Source: an uncultured Bacteroidota bacterium
GTDB lineage: Bacteria; Bacteroidota; Bacteroidia; AKYH767-A; 2013-40CM-41-45
Assembly (NCBI GenBank): GCA_937871435.1
Contig: CALMQM010000058.1
Coordinates: 19,041 to 83,040 of the forward strand
Reading direction: 5' to 3'
DNA: 64,000 nt
The notes below the pieces were generated by a model. That model ran no database searches, was not told where the DNA came from, and saw only the letters and a list, made by a program, of their open reading frames with translations. The position numbers and the translations under genes were made by a program. Of this stretch, positions 21,601 through 30,532 are shown piece after piece; position 1 is the stretch's first letter, and the number at the start of each line of letters is the position of its first letter.

Positions 21601-24600
21601 TCCGGCGCGTTGTAATATGGCAGGATACAGTTGGTGATATACAAATAAGTATTATGTGTAACAGTACATCCGTTCGCATCAGTAACAGTGTACTGATAAT
21701 TTCCTGTCGGAAGATTATTGGTAGGATCCCCGCTGAATGTATAAGGAGCTGTTCCGCCAGTCGCTGACAAGGATACGGTACCGATGTTTGTTACTTCCAG
21801 ACAAATGATCAATGTGTCAGGTGCGCCTTCCAGAACTAATTGTTCCGGCTGAGTGATATGGATTGAATCAATTACTCCACATCCGGCAGCATCACTAACC
21901 AGGTATCCGATCACTGTATCTGTTCCGGCAAATCCGGAATAATTGAAAACACCATCACCGGAGAAAGGAGGAGTACCTCCACCTGCTGTTGCTGTTACGG
22001 AGAATGGTTCACCATAACAAGCAATTGCCGGAGATGACAAAGCAACTGTTACAGCAGGATTAACAATGACATCTGTTTGTGCACAGGCTCCTAAAATTGA
22101 ACAACCACCTTCGCCTCTAACATAATAGGTCGTGCTTGCAAAAGGAGAAACAGTGATGGAACTACCTGTTCCAATTGGTGTTCCGCCACAACTACCTTCA
22201 TACCAAGTCCAGTCTGTCGCATCATTTAAATTTCCTGAAAGAACACTCAGCGTTGCAGAGCTACCGGAAAAGACAATAAATGTTGTTCCCAGATCCGTAC
22301 ACAACGTAACAGTTGGAGTGATGGTGGGTTGATCAGCAGGAGTACAAGGCGCAAATGGCTGGATTGAAATTGTTGTGTCAAACTGACAAGGAACATCATC
22401 GAGAATCCCTACAGTATACAAACCTGGTTCCAGACCACTGAAATAACCTGTGTTGTTGGTATCCGCATATGCATCACCGGAAATGAAGTATGTATAATTC
22501 GGCGGAACACCTCCTGATGCAGGGCCGATGGTAATACTTCCATCATGCAGATCTCCGGTTTCATTTGTTACAACGATACTACCCGGATCAATTGCTGCGT
22601 ATTGGTAAACAGTAATACTGTCTACTGAAACACAACCGTTGATATCAGTTCCGGTTACAACATAGATAGATGTATCGGTTGGAGAAACAGTAATAGAAGA
22701 AGTCGTTTCACCTGTATTCCAAGAATAAGAAGCAGCACCGCCTGCAGCAAGAACAGTTGGGGAACCTGAACAAATCACCCAGTCGAAGCTTGGTCCGATG
22801 GTTACATGAGAGTTAGTCAGTGTGTATGTAGAACTGGTTACGGTACATGAGCCGGCAGTAACTGTTACTGAATAATCACCGGGCGCTGATGGTAAAATCT
22901 GGTTCGATGTTTCAAATGTTGACCATGTGTATGAATCATAAGTCACAGGAACCAATTCACCTACAGCAACCGCATCAATTTCATTCCAGTCGTGAACGTA
23001 CGCGGAATTCATAGCGATACGAATACTTGATACAGGATAAGGTGTAGTCGGGAAGGAAACATGCAGTTTTCTTGCCTGATCCGGAGCGGAACCGGCTGTG
23101 GCAGTATAGACTGCATCGTAAGAGCTGGTATATGGATTTAACACATAAACAGTATCAATTGCACCGGGAGAATAAGTTTCATAAATATCTACGAAATTGA
23201 TCGGAGCAGCTGTATTGAAACCAACCTCAATATATTCACGGGAAGCATCCTGTGACAATGGAGCCCAGGCATTGGCATTGTCTCCATAAGCCGGATACAC
23301 ATCCGGTGCACCAATAATTTTAGAAGCAGAATAATCCGGATTTGAATACTCACTGCTGAATGCAATTACGTGATCAGCATACTGGAAATTCTGAGCCTGG
23401 TATGTATACAGAGAATCAATATTGGAAACACAGGAAGGTAAAGTAACTGCACCCACAATGTATGGCTCCGGAGTGCGAATAGATGCATTCGCATCATTAC
23501 AATCTGAGAAGTCTGTTACATAACCTGCAGGAACAGCATAAGCCATGGTAGAAACAGCAGGATTACCGTATCCATCGCCATCAGCATCCTGATAATAAAT
23601 ATCATCTTCGATCGAATAAGCAAAATAATGTGACAATGGATCTTGTCCGCCAAATGCACCTGCATCGTTACGTGTTCCGTTCACATCATTGTAAATCGGA
23701 TTTGGATCACCACCATTGAATGCATCACTACCATCAAGAAGGAGACCTTGTCCGTCAATCGAAGTAGTTGTGCTATATACACTGGTCGGATCAGCAGGAA
23801 TATATTGGAAGCCATTAGAATTTGTAGTGAAGTTGTATTTAAACTCCGAAAAAGTAACATCACCCGGGTTCCATTCACGGTAATTGCTGTTGATGAGCAA
23901 ATTGTTTCTCAACTCGATAACACCTGATGGCCCGATCTGAAAGAAAAATCCTGCACCCGAACCATCATCCATAAGCGTATTGTTGATACAGCAATTCTGA
24001 CCTAATCCAACTGTTTTCAGTCCTCTGAAATACAAAATAGCATTCGAAGTTCCATGAGTTCTCAAATAGTTATTGGCAACATACACATACTGAGTATTAC
24101 CCCAGAATGCAATTGTTCTTCCTCCACCCTGCACATCAAACTGATTGCCTTTGATAATTACACTGTCTTCAGAAGGAGTATTAGAACTCAGTACCTGAGT
24201 AATTTCATAATAACCCGGAACATACTGCATGATGTAGTTTCCGATCCATTTACCTCTGAACAAAGTCATCATCGTAACACCATCTGCGTTCAGGATAGTA
24301 TCACCTTGTACTTCAAAATTCATATTGGCTGGATGACCGAGTACACGTCCATTGATTTTACAATCAAAAACTCTTTCTCCACTTGCAGAATACCCACTGT
24401 CCATTACTGTTCCTGTGATATCTGCACCTGAAATTTGCCAGCCGCTATGGAGATAGACATCTCCTATTACTCTATACTTAGAGCCCGGAAAACCTGACAT
24501 GATTACAAGATCAGTCACTGAACCAGTCAGGTCCATAATATTTTCAGTGTAATCCACCGGTCCGGGATAAACCACAATTGTATCACCAACTTGTGCATCA

Positions 24601-27600
24601 GCCATCGCAGATGTGATGTTCGGATAAGTACCGTTGACAAGTAACGCATCAACATTCAGACGGGCTCCTGAGAAACAACCGGTATGAATACCTGAGTTAT
24701 TATCATCACAATCTGTGTTATTGGAAACATATCCTACGAGGAAACAAGGTGAAGTTGTAGTTGTTGGATTGCCAGGATCACCATAGCCATCACCGTCAAC
24801 ATCCGCAAATACAGTACCTGCGTAACCGCCTTCCCAATTGGATCCGGAAACATCACTTGACAATTCAAAATTGTGCAGTGTTCCGTTTAGTCCATTTCCA
24901 CTTCTGTCAATGAGTGTAGTAACAGGTCCGTTTTCTGAACCCGCGGTACCCTGATCAAATGTGTAATATTGCATCAGGTTAGCCTGCCCATTAACATAAG
25001 CAACACGATTTTGCATGATCTGAGCTTGCGTTTTAGCCACGTTCCAGAAACGTACCTCATCAATTGAACCATGATACCAATCCTGATTTTGTTCAGGCCA
25101 TCCACCCATTTTCAAGAGATCGTTGCCACTGGTTAAATCTCTTGAATAAGTATCCTCAACATCCGAATTCAATGTTCCATTCAAATAAATTCTGTAGTGC
25201 TGCGCTTGTCTTACAATTGCAACATGCGCCCAAACGCCTGTTGATACAGAGGAAGTAGTACTTAAAAAGAGTGATTCAGGTGAACCGGAAGCAGCCATTT
25301 CCCATTGCAAGCGACCATCCGGTTGAACTGTAAGAGACCAGTAATTTCCGGTTTCTGTTGTTTCATTTGTCCTTGTAGACAAAAGTGTTCCTCCGAATGA
25401 ATTCACATTCACCCAAGCTTCAACAGTAAAATCAGATGAACCAAGATTCGGATCACTGGTTTCAACATAATCATCCACTCCGTCAAAGTTCAGCGAGTTG
25501 TTTTCATCCAGAATACCGTTACAGTTCTGATCCACTGCATCACACAAATCGACAGCTCCAGGATTGATGCTTGCGATGTGGTCTTCACAATCACCACCTA
25601 AAGCAACATAATCCAATGGTGGACTGCAAGTGAATATTGTTACTGCATCGTCACCAAATCCATCTCCATCAAAATCCTGATACCAGGTTTGCGGATGAAT
25701 TGATGCATCACCATCATTGCAATCGGTATTGTCGGCAACCCAACCTACCGGAACAGAACAGGAATTATCAAAACTGGCAGAATTGTCAGCATCTCCGTAT
25801 GAGTCGCCGTCAGCGTCAGCATAATACACAGCCGTAGTAATTGGGGCACATTCATTACCTGTTGAAACACCACTGTTTGACGACCAGTTAGAGGATGATC
25901 CACTAAGCGCAAAATTGTGCAGGTCGCCATTTAATCCAATTCCGGCAACATCATTCAACACATCTTCAGCACTGTTGTTAACTCCGTCAAATCCCTGATT
26001 GAAATTGTATGCTGCCACTATTTCCGGCTGAGGAATGGTTACTTCACAATTCATGTGATTGGATACCGCTGCATCACAAAATGCAGTATTCCAGATCTGC
26101 ACTTCATCCATATAGCCCTGGAAAGTGTTATCGTAACTACCCAAAATCAGATTTTCAGTTGTGGTAGTCGCTCCGGGTGTTCCTGTCCATGGCATACTCG
26201 AAGCAAGCGTGCCGTCTACATATAACCTTCCTCCATCATTGTCAACGACGAATGCGACATGGTGCCACAATCCATCGGCAATCATACCGCCATTCAATCC
26301 ACCATTAATGTCATCGTATACATAGTTGGAAACGTCCTTGAAATAGAATGCACCCAGTGAGCCGTTTTCGATATAGAGATTATATCCGTTTCTTGAACCT
26401 GAATGATATTTTGTAATCACTCCCTGTGTTCCTGAAGTCTGGGTCGTATTTATCCATGCAGAAATTGTCAATGGATAAATATTAAATGGTACAGCGCCAC
26501 CGCAATCTACAGAGTCATCCACTCCGTCAAAACTGAGTGATGATGCAGGAGTAGGTGGAGCTGAAGATCCAATCTGGAAATCACCAAATCCTGTGCATTC
26601 AAGCCCGATAAGGGAATTGTTGAAATAACCATCATCACCAACATGAGTCCACACACCATCCGCAAATTGTGATGCCTGAAGTGTGTTGGGATCAGTTACA
26701 GCAGGATCTACTTCATCTACATTCCAGTTGACAGTAAGCAGATAATCTACTACCTCAATACCTACCGGTTCGAGATGCCACCATCTGTTAACCGTAGCGG
26801 ATGGATCAAATCCTGATGAAGCTATTGCCGGATGATCCCCACTGGTTGTGTTAGCCAATATTCCTCCACTACTGATGATGGTCGGGTTGATAACGGTGAT
26901 CGGAGCATAACCATTCGCATCACCAATATCAAAATTGAACAAACCGGAAGCTAAAATATCTCTCTGCATATTTCCATCCACGTAATCTTCACTTGAACCA
27001 CCAACTACTGTAGCACTATCACCAATAATGATAGTGCTTGGACCTGTATGTAAAATACCTGCAGAAAGGTTAAGTTGACTAACGATGTATTGATTTCCAA
27101 GAAGGTCAACGCCTTCTCCATTTTCAATACTCAATTTATTAATCGATCCCTCACCACCTAAGTGCTGACGAACTGTTCCGACAAAATTGAGATTGTTGAG
27201 TGTCACAGAGCCATTGTTTAAGAAATCTCCTTCAAAAGATAAGTTCTGTGATCCACCTAATGTAGCGTCAGGTTCAACAGACACCTGACCTGCAAACCCG
27301 CCGCTGGAATAATTCAGATTCAATGTGCCCGCTAATACCTGTAGAATACCGGTATTCCTCAGGTCCACTCCATTGATGAATGAAATTGTACTGTTACCTT
27401 CCTTATTAAAAGTACCTGTAGATTCATTACTGATGAAAGAAGTAAAAATATTATCACCGACAACATTTCCGTTTGCACTCAATGTGAGGATAGAAAAATT
27501 GCGAATGCGTGCAGCACCTGTTAAGTTCATATTTCCTCCCGGTCCCGACCACGACATATCTCCATAGTTCAACACGTTCAATTGATTTTCAAAGGAAACA

Positions 27601-29156
27601 TCATCACCGTTGGTTGTCATGCCGAAACTTCCTCCGGCCATAACAGTAATTATTCCTGTGCCGGTGAAGTGGGTCATCGATCCACTGTTTATACTACCTG
27701 TATTGGTGACGATAAGAGTACTGTCCAGATTGATACTACCTGTATTGATTGAAATTGATCCGTTACATACCAGGTCATCTCCGGGACCATCAAGCAAATG
27801 CAGCGTGCCTTCAGAAATAAACAGAGATGCGCCAGATTCAATCACCACCTGATCCGCCTGGATCGGTTGAGAGTTATTAGTGATGTTAAAACCTTGTCGG
27901 ATAGTAATCACTCCACTGTTTGTACCATTTGGCGCCACAACTGCAGGAACCCAAGCAGTTCCGTTGAATGTTTCCCAGCGTGTAAAATCATTCCATCCAC
28001 CAAATGCAGCAGAACGATAATCTCCTGTATTTGGAATAGTTCCCGCTTCTCCGATTTCAATCACACCCACATCCGACCCGGTATAATTCACATCAATTGA
28101 AGTGGGAGAACTACCGGTAACGTTCAATGGAATCCAGGAAGAACCAGTGTACATGCGGGCCACAAGGTTGTTGTAATTTGTTCCGGGATCAACATCAGAT
28201 GGATCCCAGGTTAAAGTCATGTAAAAACCTGTAAGCGTAGCACTCGAGTTATCTATGGTCCAAGTACGGTTGATGCTTTTATCAGGATCGACTCCGGAAA
28301 ATACTGCCTGGGGATGATCACCTCCATCAGTTCTCAAAGAGACATTGCCTGGAGTTCCTATTAAAGCAGCAAGCTGAACAGGCAAGTATTTGGAAGGCGT
28401 ACCGATTGGCATATTCAACCCAAGGCTAAACCCAAAATAATACTCCAGCGTACCATCAATGTAATGGGTTGCATCCGCGTTGATGAGATTCGCGCCATTT
28501 GCTATACTTATTTTACCTGCACCGGAAGTATGAATGATTCCATAGTTGAAGGACAATTGTGAGGTAATGGTTTGTGTTCCTGTTACTACAATACCACCCG
28601 GAGTAAAGGTGAATGGAAGGAATGTCGCAATGCTTCCGTTACCATTGATCGTTTGCGTAACAGGAGAATTCATCGCGAAAGATGACATGTTCAAAGATCC
28701 ATTGTTGATCAAGGTTGTACCCCGATAAAACATATTTACTCCACCATCCATTACGGATCCTGTTGTCATATTCAAGGTTGCTGAGGTATCCCAGCTGAGA
28801 CTTCCATCGACGGTAAAGTCCGAACCCGGTCCGTTATTGACAACAAACAAACCTCCATTTACAAACAGGGAAGCGGTTGAACCAACATACAACTGGTCAA
28901 CAATTTTGTTTGTATTTACAGATACCGTGAAAGCAGTATCAATATGAATTTCACCATCAGTATAGGTTGGCGGAGCAGCAGGAACAACCCAGCCGGTTCC
29001 GTTGTATCGTAACCAAATGCTGACATCATCCCAGTTTCCTGATGAAACACAGAAATAGTCGCCAACCGATTGCGCACCTGCATGCATGAAGGTGAGTACA
29101 GTGGCGAATACCGTGACTAAAATTTTCGAAAATCTTCTGCGTAAGAAAGAATTCAT
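15660..29156 (-). CDS. Giant T9SS-exported multidomain protein with S8/S53-like protease, LamG, MBG, SprB-like repeats
   Basis: A 4498-residue protein from the ATG at 29156 (a frame 26 codons longer exists but this Met begins the signal peptide MNSFLRRRFSKILVTVFATV). Order: signal peptide 1-28; repetitive beta region; LamG about 875-1030; MopE-like metal motifs (DADGDSYGD, DFDGDGFGDD) about 1110-1218; second LamG 1221-1390; more MopE; parallel beta-helix about 1500-1840; F5/8-type-like domain 1920-2060; PKD/SprB-like units 2070-2505; protease domain 2648-3070 with SGIKVGVMSDSY, DEGRAMLQIVHD and GTSCAAPHAAG (Ser 3011); IPT/TIG about 3080-3156; MBG domains about 3170-3590 interrupted by NPRVIT repeats; four SprB-like repeats (QPKCFGELG...ATGG) 3600-3920; about five PKD-like units 3956-4400; T9SS type A sorting domain at the end (AYPNPTTGRFTVAF). 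It is a cell-surface or secreted adhesin/protease. Confidence 0.93.
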   Translation of the reverse strand: MNSFLRRRFSKILVTVFATVLTFMHAGAQSVGDYFCVSSGNWDDVSIWLRYNGTGWVVPAAPPTYTDGEIHIDTAFTVSVNTNKIVDQLYVGSTASLFVNGGLFVVNNGPGSDFTVDGSLSWDTSATLNMTTGSVMDGGVNMFYRGTTLINNGSLNMSSFAMNSPVTQTINGNGSIATFLPFTFTPGGIVVTGTQTITSQLSFNYGIIHTSGAGKISIANGANLINADATHYIDGTLEYYFGFSLGLNMPIGTPSKYLPVQLAALIGTPGNVSLRTDGGDHPQAVFSGVDPDKSINRTWTIDNSSATLTGFYMTLTWDPSDVDPGTNYNNLVARMYTGSSWIPLNVTGSSPTSIDVNYTGSDVGVIEIGEAGTIPNTGDYRSAAFGGWNDFTRWETFNGTAWVPAVVAPNGTNSGVITIRQGFNITNNSQPIQADQVVIESGASLFISEGTLHLLDGPGDDLVCNGSISINTGSINLDSTLIVTNTGSINSGSMTHFTGTGIITVMAGGSFGMTTNGDDVSFENQLNVLNYGDMSWSGPGGNMNLTGAARIRNFSILTLSANGNVVGDNIFTSFISNESTGTFNKEGNSTISFINGVDLRNTGILQVLAGTLNLNYSSGGFAGQVSVEPDATLGGSQNLSFEGDFLNNGSVTLNNLNFVGTVRQHLGGEGSINKLSIENGEGVDLLGNQYIVSQLNLSAGILHTGPSTIIIGDSATVVGGSSEDYVDGNMQRDILASGLFNFDIGDANGYAPITVINPTIISSGGILANTTSGDHPAIASSGFDPSATVNRWWHLEPVGIEVVDYLLTVNWNVDEVDPAVTDPNTLQASQFADGVWTHVGDDGYFNNSLIGLECTGFGDFQIGSSAPPTPASSLSFDGVDDSVDCGGAVPFNIYPLTISAWINTTQTSGTQGVITKYHSGSRNGYNLYIENGSLGAFYFKDVSNYVYDDINGGLNGGMIADGLWHHVAFVVDNDGGRLYVDGTLASSMPWTGTPGATTTTENLILGSYDNTFQGYMDEVQIWNTAFCDAAVSNHMNCEVTIPQPEIVAAYNFNQGFDGVNNSAEDVLNDVAGIGLNGDLHNFALSGSSSNWSSNSGVSTGNECAPITTAVYYADADGDSYGDADNSASFDNSCSVPVGWVADNTDCNDGDASIHPQTWYQDFDGDGFGDDAVTIFTCSPPLDYVALGGDCEDHIASINPGAVDLCDAVDQNCNGILDENNSLNFDGVDDYVETSDPNLGSSDFTVEAWVNVNSFGGTLLSTRTNETTETGNYWSLTVQPDGRLQWEMAASGSPESLFLSTTSSVSTGVWAHVAIVRQAQHYRIYLNGTLNSDVEDTYSRDLTSGNDLLKMGGWPEQNQDWYHGSIDEVRFWNVAKTQAQIMQNRVAYVNGQANLMQYYTFDQGTAGSENGPVTTLIDRSGNGLNGTLHNFELSSDVSGSNWEGGYAGTVFADVDGDGYGDPGNPTTTTSPCFLVGYVSNNTDCDDNNSGIHTGCFSGARLNVDALLVNGTYPNITSAMADAQVGDTIVVYPGPVDYTENIMDLTGSVTDLVIMSGFPGSKYRVIGDVYLHSGWQISGADITGTVMDSGYSASGERVFDCKINGRVLGHPANMNFEVQGDTILNADGVTMMTLFRGKWIGNYIMQYVPGYYEITQVLSSNTPSEDSVIIKGNQFDVQGGGRTIAFWGNTQYVYVANNYLRTHGTSNAILYFRGLKTVGLGQNCCINNTLMDDGSGAGFFFQIGPSGVIELRNNLLINSNYREWNPGDVTFSEFKYNFTTNSNGFQYIPADPTSVYSTTTSIDGQGLLLDGSDAFNGGDPNPIYNDVNGTRNDAGAFGGQDPLSHYFAYSIEDDIYYQDADGDGYGNPAVSTMAYAVPAGYVTDFSDCNDANASIRTPEPYIVGAVTLPSCVSNIDSLYTYQAQNFQYADHVIAFSSEYSNPDYSASKIIGAPDVYPAYGDNANAWAPLSQDASREYIEVGFNTAAPINFVDIYETYSPGAIDTVYVLNPYTSSYDAVYTATAGSAPDQARKLHVSFPTTPYPVSSIRIAMNSAYVHDWNEIDAVAVGELVPVTYDSYTWSTFETSNQILPSAPGDYSVTVTAGSCTVTSSTYTLTNSHVTIGPSFDWVICSGSPTVLAAGGAASYSWNTGETTSSITVSPTDTSIYVVTGTDINGCVSVDSITVYQYAAIDPGSIVVTNETGDLHDGSITIGPASGGVPPNYTYFISGDAYADTNNTGYFSGLEPGLYTVGILDDVPCQFDTTISIQPFAPCTPADQPTITPTVTLCTDLGTTFIVFSGSSATLSVLSGNLNDATDWTWYEGSCGGTPIGTGSSITVSPFASTTYYVRGEGGCSILGACAQTDVIVNPAVTVALSSPAIACYGEPFSVTATAGGGTPPFSGDGVFNYSGFAGTDTVIGYLVSDAAGCGVIDSIHITQPEQLVLEGAPDTLIICLEVTNIGTVSLSATGGTAPYTFSGDPTNNLPTGNYQYTVTDANGCTVTHNTYLYITNCILPYYNAPDSGKVSTILGPELKQLEEDPDSIGPPTNNQVFLIDSIEGTVFIDVIPQINQYANALAYLQTQLGMTGLIDNGDTSIIITGDFPIANLPILDTLTTLVNFARPNYAAVGAAGFINSQGDKSMKSDSTRALFGLDGSGIKVGVMSDSYKTISGNPQLIDIGNKDLPGPGNPVNQREVEVLMDYPYGKGLDEGRAMLQIVHDIAPKANLAFRTGFISAGDFAEGIVALQQDTCDVIVDDVTYITEPFFQDGIVSKAVNYVKDQGVAYFTSAGNFGNVSNEGIFNPMPAPFGIAGKAHDFGGGDYLQKIALKKGTYTLVLQWDDSLYSLKQLPGARNDFDIYLTDITGTKLFGLNRKNNWGDPIEVLPFVVQSDVEANIMIVRTWTLDSITPMKFKYVVFRGDMTIKEYQNGESTIIGQANSEGAMSVGAARYTQTPAYTNGAAPVIEPFSSVGGAPVRGVVREKPDFTAPDGVNTSVNFYSKDEEKDGLYNFYGTSCAAPHAAGTAALILGAKKKFFSESMHPDSLRSLLKRTAVDMGPTGFDYFSGAGLIDAKAAVSTFALPKPVIDSLTITDPLLSPGVDPLNVVVSGSYFMDSSVIYFGGLPLTTYYIDNNHLGATVPTFVGNPILQVYTPPIVPNGNDGGFSNGIYFNNIVKTIITVQVDNMHKRYGEVLPELTSTILFNGEPLSDHNLTAADIGLAHLNYQTLATAESGVGIYQVAATMDALDLNDPADSTLDANYEYVFLPGRITITRMPILISPKDTTMEYGDKIGDFQFNYVYDQSKIDPSNQEHFLDSIKQVHTLTMSNALVLVNPRVITNPRVITNSDFANLALVATNRALANPRVITNPRVITNSVTVIDSTLIVDLATESVFNFDADSSAIILESPGPGLHSRAMANPRVITNPRVITNPRVITNGVTDVDSIPVTNNNGDNIAVVLDEDDVTSTDTTTELKSVNLITGTTVGTWIVVPGAFFSDNFDISYGLGALTITPATLTVKADDVTAACFGTPSLTSTVSGFKNADSTGVNALSGPTLTIYDSGNNPVNTITQGGTYNVVPSDYSFAADTNYVIDYQNGTLIVPDAIAVTATISQPKCFGELGAVILSATGGDNNFTYSGDSQFDLSAGTYYYTATDGNGCSGSTSVTILAPPSQVVLTALPSQPNCAGALGSVNLSAGGGVGPYVYGGDATVNLTAGVYNYYVIDDNGCSGTASVTIQAAPSPIVLTATAIQPKCFGELGSVTLSATGGVAPYTYGGAGLTNLTAGTYSYTVSDSKGCAGSTTVLIQAAPAQLVLTATPTQPNCFGQTGSVALSASGGTPTYVYGGSPLTGLSAGTYSYTVTDANLCQTTKTATIVVPTAVTGVTSVTATSCTGSTGTATVTPSGGTAPYTYLWNPSGLTTQTITGRAAGTYTVTIKDSKNCTGAALAVITIAGSAPAAPAAITGPSGACRGQSGIVFSVAPVPGATSYQWTLPSGVSGSSTSSSITLSFSSSYSGGNLCVKAINSCGSSNYTCATLSRFTSAPSTPGAISGTATTCSAGSVTYSIAPVTNATSYVWTVSGTGLSIASGQGTTSLTVNMTAAFTYGTITVKATNCIGSSSTSTKTIYGPVGTPIWSVNSGADNQVNGVCGGSSHDYEVVYTVPGLTYIWSAPAGCIISDKRGHTGNPLTVTGVDPFGEYEVTITFPAGFVSGNITVQGTNTCGNGTVMTLPVRSTPLAPGAITGPVSSVCRASNQTYSIAAVSGATSYTWTVPSGATITNNSGRTIKVTFGSSFTGSGNVTVKANNSCGSSPVSTLAVSALTLQPGNISGATSVCKSQTSVTYSIAAVTGATSYTWTITGGATFVGSTTGTSVKVKFTTATSSSATLSVKANNLCGASAIRTLSIAVGLNCRTIEDVVEDEVSQIVAYPNPTTGRFTVAFDAKDQQKNILMVSDGLGNIVYREEMLSAEGTNLKDIDLRGNPVGIYFLVLMQDGEDVKTLRIVVQ
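18861..18917 (-). repeat. NPRVIT hexapeptide repeat, cluster 3 (three units)
   Basis: Coding repeat inside the giant gene: NPRVIT three times followed by N (19 codons). Codons differ between copies (aga/cgt/cgt, gta/gtg/gtc, att/atc/atc), so the peptide and not the DNA is conserved. Confidence 0.95.
19047..19085 (-). repeat. NPRVIT hexapeptide repeat, cluster 2 (two units)
   Basis: Two NPRVIT units plus N, preceded by the related NRALA segment. Third positions differ between units (cca/cct, cgt/cgc, acc/aca). Confidence 0.95.
19134..19172 (-). repeat. NPRVIT hexapeptide repeat, cluster 1 (two units)
   Basis: Two NPRVIT units plus N, within what is otherwise an MBG-type domain (PILISPKDTTMEYGDKIG upstream, FFSDNFDISYGLGALTITPA downstream). 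Confidence 0.95.
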
Positions 29157-29532
29157 GTTTGTTTTATTTATGGTGTGTGTGATTATTTCTTGTTGATGTT
29201 TAATAGCTTTATCATGATTTCGCCCAATGGTCAATCATGTTTTGATGTTGCCGGAAAAGGCTTGAATATTTTTGAATAGAATGATTGAGTGAATAGATAT
29301 GAATCAGGAGTATGCATTGTTTTCGTTCAAATTTTCAGAATGAACATGCCACGATCAAGCATAGCAAGCTCATGCAGGCTGAGAATAATACTGAACAAAT
29401 ATTTTTTAGAGTATTGGGGGTAATACGTGCTTACTAAACTGCGAATTCCAAAATCTTAACAACTCATCCACTAATGATAGCCTGAAAAATAGGCAAAAAG
29501 AGGGTGATTCGCTAAATGATTTATGTAAACGT
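29157..29532. other. Intergenic stretch upstream of the giant gene
   Basis: About 375 AT-rich bases between the giant gene and a small frame at 29533. No RNA gene or strong hairpin is seen and no clean TAnnTTTG box could be picked. It presumably carries the giant gene's promoter and 5' leader. Confidence 0.5.
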
Positions 29533-29808
29533 TTATAAAAACTTGGTTTTTGTCATATAAATCTGCAAAAACCGCCATTTTCTAAACATTTCAAAGCCCG
29601 CAATGGATGCGACTTTCCGCGGATCAGCGTTTTCAAACTGGTTTATCGTATTAAAATACCATCGAAAATCCGGCTTCTTTCCTGGCGCTACTGTAAAATT
29701 CAATGCGGCAATCAAATTCAGGATGCTCATCAGGATGAGACCGCTGAAAAAGGAAAAGATAATCATCGTTCTTTTCACCGATTGAATAAAATTGAACATA
29801 TCAAACAT
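29533..29808 (-). CDS. Small hypothetical membrane protein
   Basis: A 91-codon frame beginning MFDMFNFIQSVKRTMIIF. It has one strong hydrophobic segment (about residues 16-36) preceded by a basic stretch, so an inner-membrane topology is likely. The C-terminal half is soluble and rich in aromatic and basic residues. I recognise no domain. It lies alone, upstream of the giant gene and downstream of the peptide genes, on the same strand as both. The frame has plausible composition and an ATG start, but nothing else supports it. Confidence 0.4.
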   Translation of the reverse strand: MFDMFNFIQSVKRTMIIFSFFSGLILMSILNLIAALNFTVAPGKKPDFRWYFNTINQFENADPRKVASIAGFEMFRKWRFLQIYMTKTKFL

Positions 29809-29997
29809 TGTGAATCCGGGTATTAGAAATCAGACATACTACTCCCATTAGTTCATGGGAACTATTTTATAAATCAACTTATTTTCCGTCAGGAATTATT
29901 TTCCCGGGTGGCGTTGTTCAATGAACTCATCCACCACGCTGATGCGGATGATTTTCCTCCACATCGAATATTTATCATCGCTCCATAAAAATGAAAA

Positions 29998-30015
29998 GAG
30001 AGACAGGAATCTCTC
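29998..30015 (-). terminator. Probable terminator of the three-peptide unit
   Basis: GAGAGA (29998-30003) pairs with TCTCTC (30010-30015), and the minus-strand continuation is T-rich (CTTTTCATTTTT). A second inverted repeat, AAGCAC/GTGCTT (30040-30045/30067-30072), lies between it and the stop of peptide A. Confidence 0.5.
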
Positions 30016-30137
30016 CATTCAATCGTTCTTCGAAAGGAGAAGCACTTTGAACCAAAAGCTTTAACAGTGCTTCAAACCAGTGATCAATTTTTACTCAATC
30101 GAATTGTTGTGACAACAATATCACGCAATGAAACCGA

Positions 30138-30275
30138 TTAAGAAATTCCTGTGCTTGACTGAAGTTTTGATTTGTTGGATCTTCCAGTAATGTTTTTGCC
30201 ACCAACAATTGCTTTTGATTCAGATTTGGTAAGTTTCTTTCCAGAAACCGGACCTTTTTTAGTTGTCTTTTTCAT
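30138..30275 (-). CDS. Double-glycine leader peptide A (45 aa)
   Basis: Read directly from the minus strand: a 45-residue basic peptide. The leader ends KKLTKSESKAIVGG and the part after GG is KNITGRSNKSKLQSSTGIS, exactly 19 residues. It is the third gene of a run C-B-A on the minus strand. The leader resembles the double-glycine leaders cleaved by C39-peptidase ABC exporters (ComC/bacteriocin type), with KxLxKxExxxIxGG in place of the usual LSxxELxxIxGG. The core has no cysteine or aromatic residue, which is unlike most bacteriocins and argues for a signal or a Ser/Thr-modified peptide. Peptides B-E have the same 19-residue core with few changes. Confidence 0.85.
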   Translation of the reverse strand: MKKTTKKGPVSGKKLTKSESKAIVGGKNITGRSNKSKLQSSTGIS

Positions 30276-30335
30276 GACTTGTGAGTTTAAAGTGTGAGAT
30301 TGTATGAACTTAATTATTACGATTTACAATAGAAA

Positions 30336-30479
30336 TCAGGAAATGCCTGTGTTTGACTGAAGTTTTGATTTGTTAGCTCTTCCGGTGATATTTTTACCAC
30401 CTACAATAGCTTTTGCTTCAGCTTTGTTCAACTTCTTAGCAGAAGCAGGACGTTTGGTTGATTTGTTGAAAGTTGTCAT
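30336..30479 (-). CDS. Double-glycine leader peptide B (47 aa)
   Basis: A 47-residue peptide, MTTFNKSTKRPASAKKLNK at its start, leader end KAEAKAIVGG and core KNITGRANKSKLQSNTGIS. The core differs from peptide A at two positions only (S to A, S to N), while the N-terminal 14 residues are unrelated apart from being basic. It lies 60 bases upstream of gene A and 53 bases downstream of gene C, with no hairpin between, so all three probably share one transcript. It is too short for ordinary gene finders. Confidence 0.85.
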   Translation of the reverse strand: MTTFNKSTKRPASAKKLNKAEAKAIVGGKNITGRANKSKLQSNTGIS

Positions 30480-30532
30480 GGCTTTGGTTTTTTAAAATGT
30501 TTAACAATTCAATGATTTGATTGAGCTTCGGA

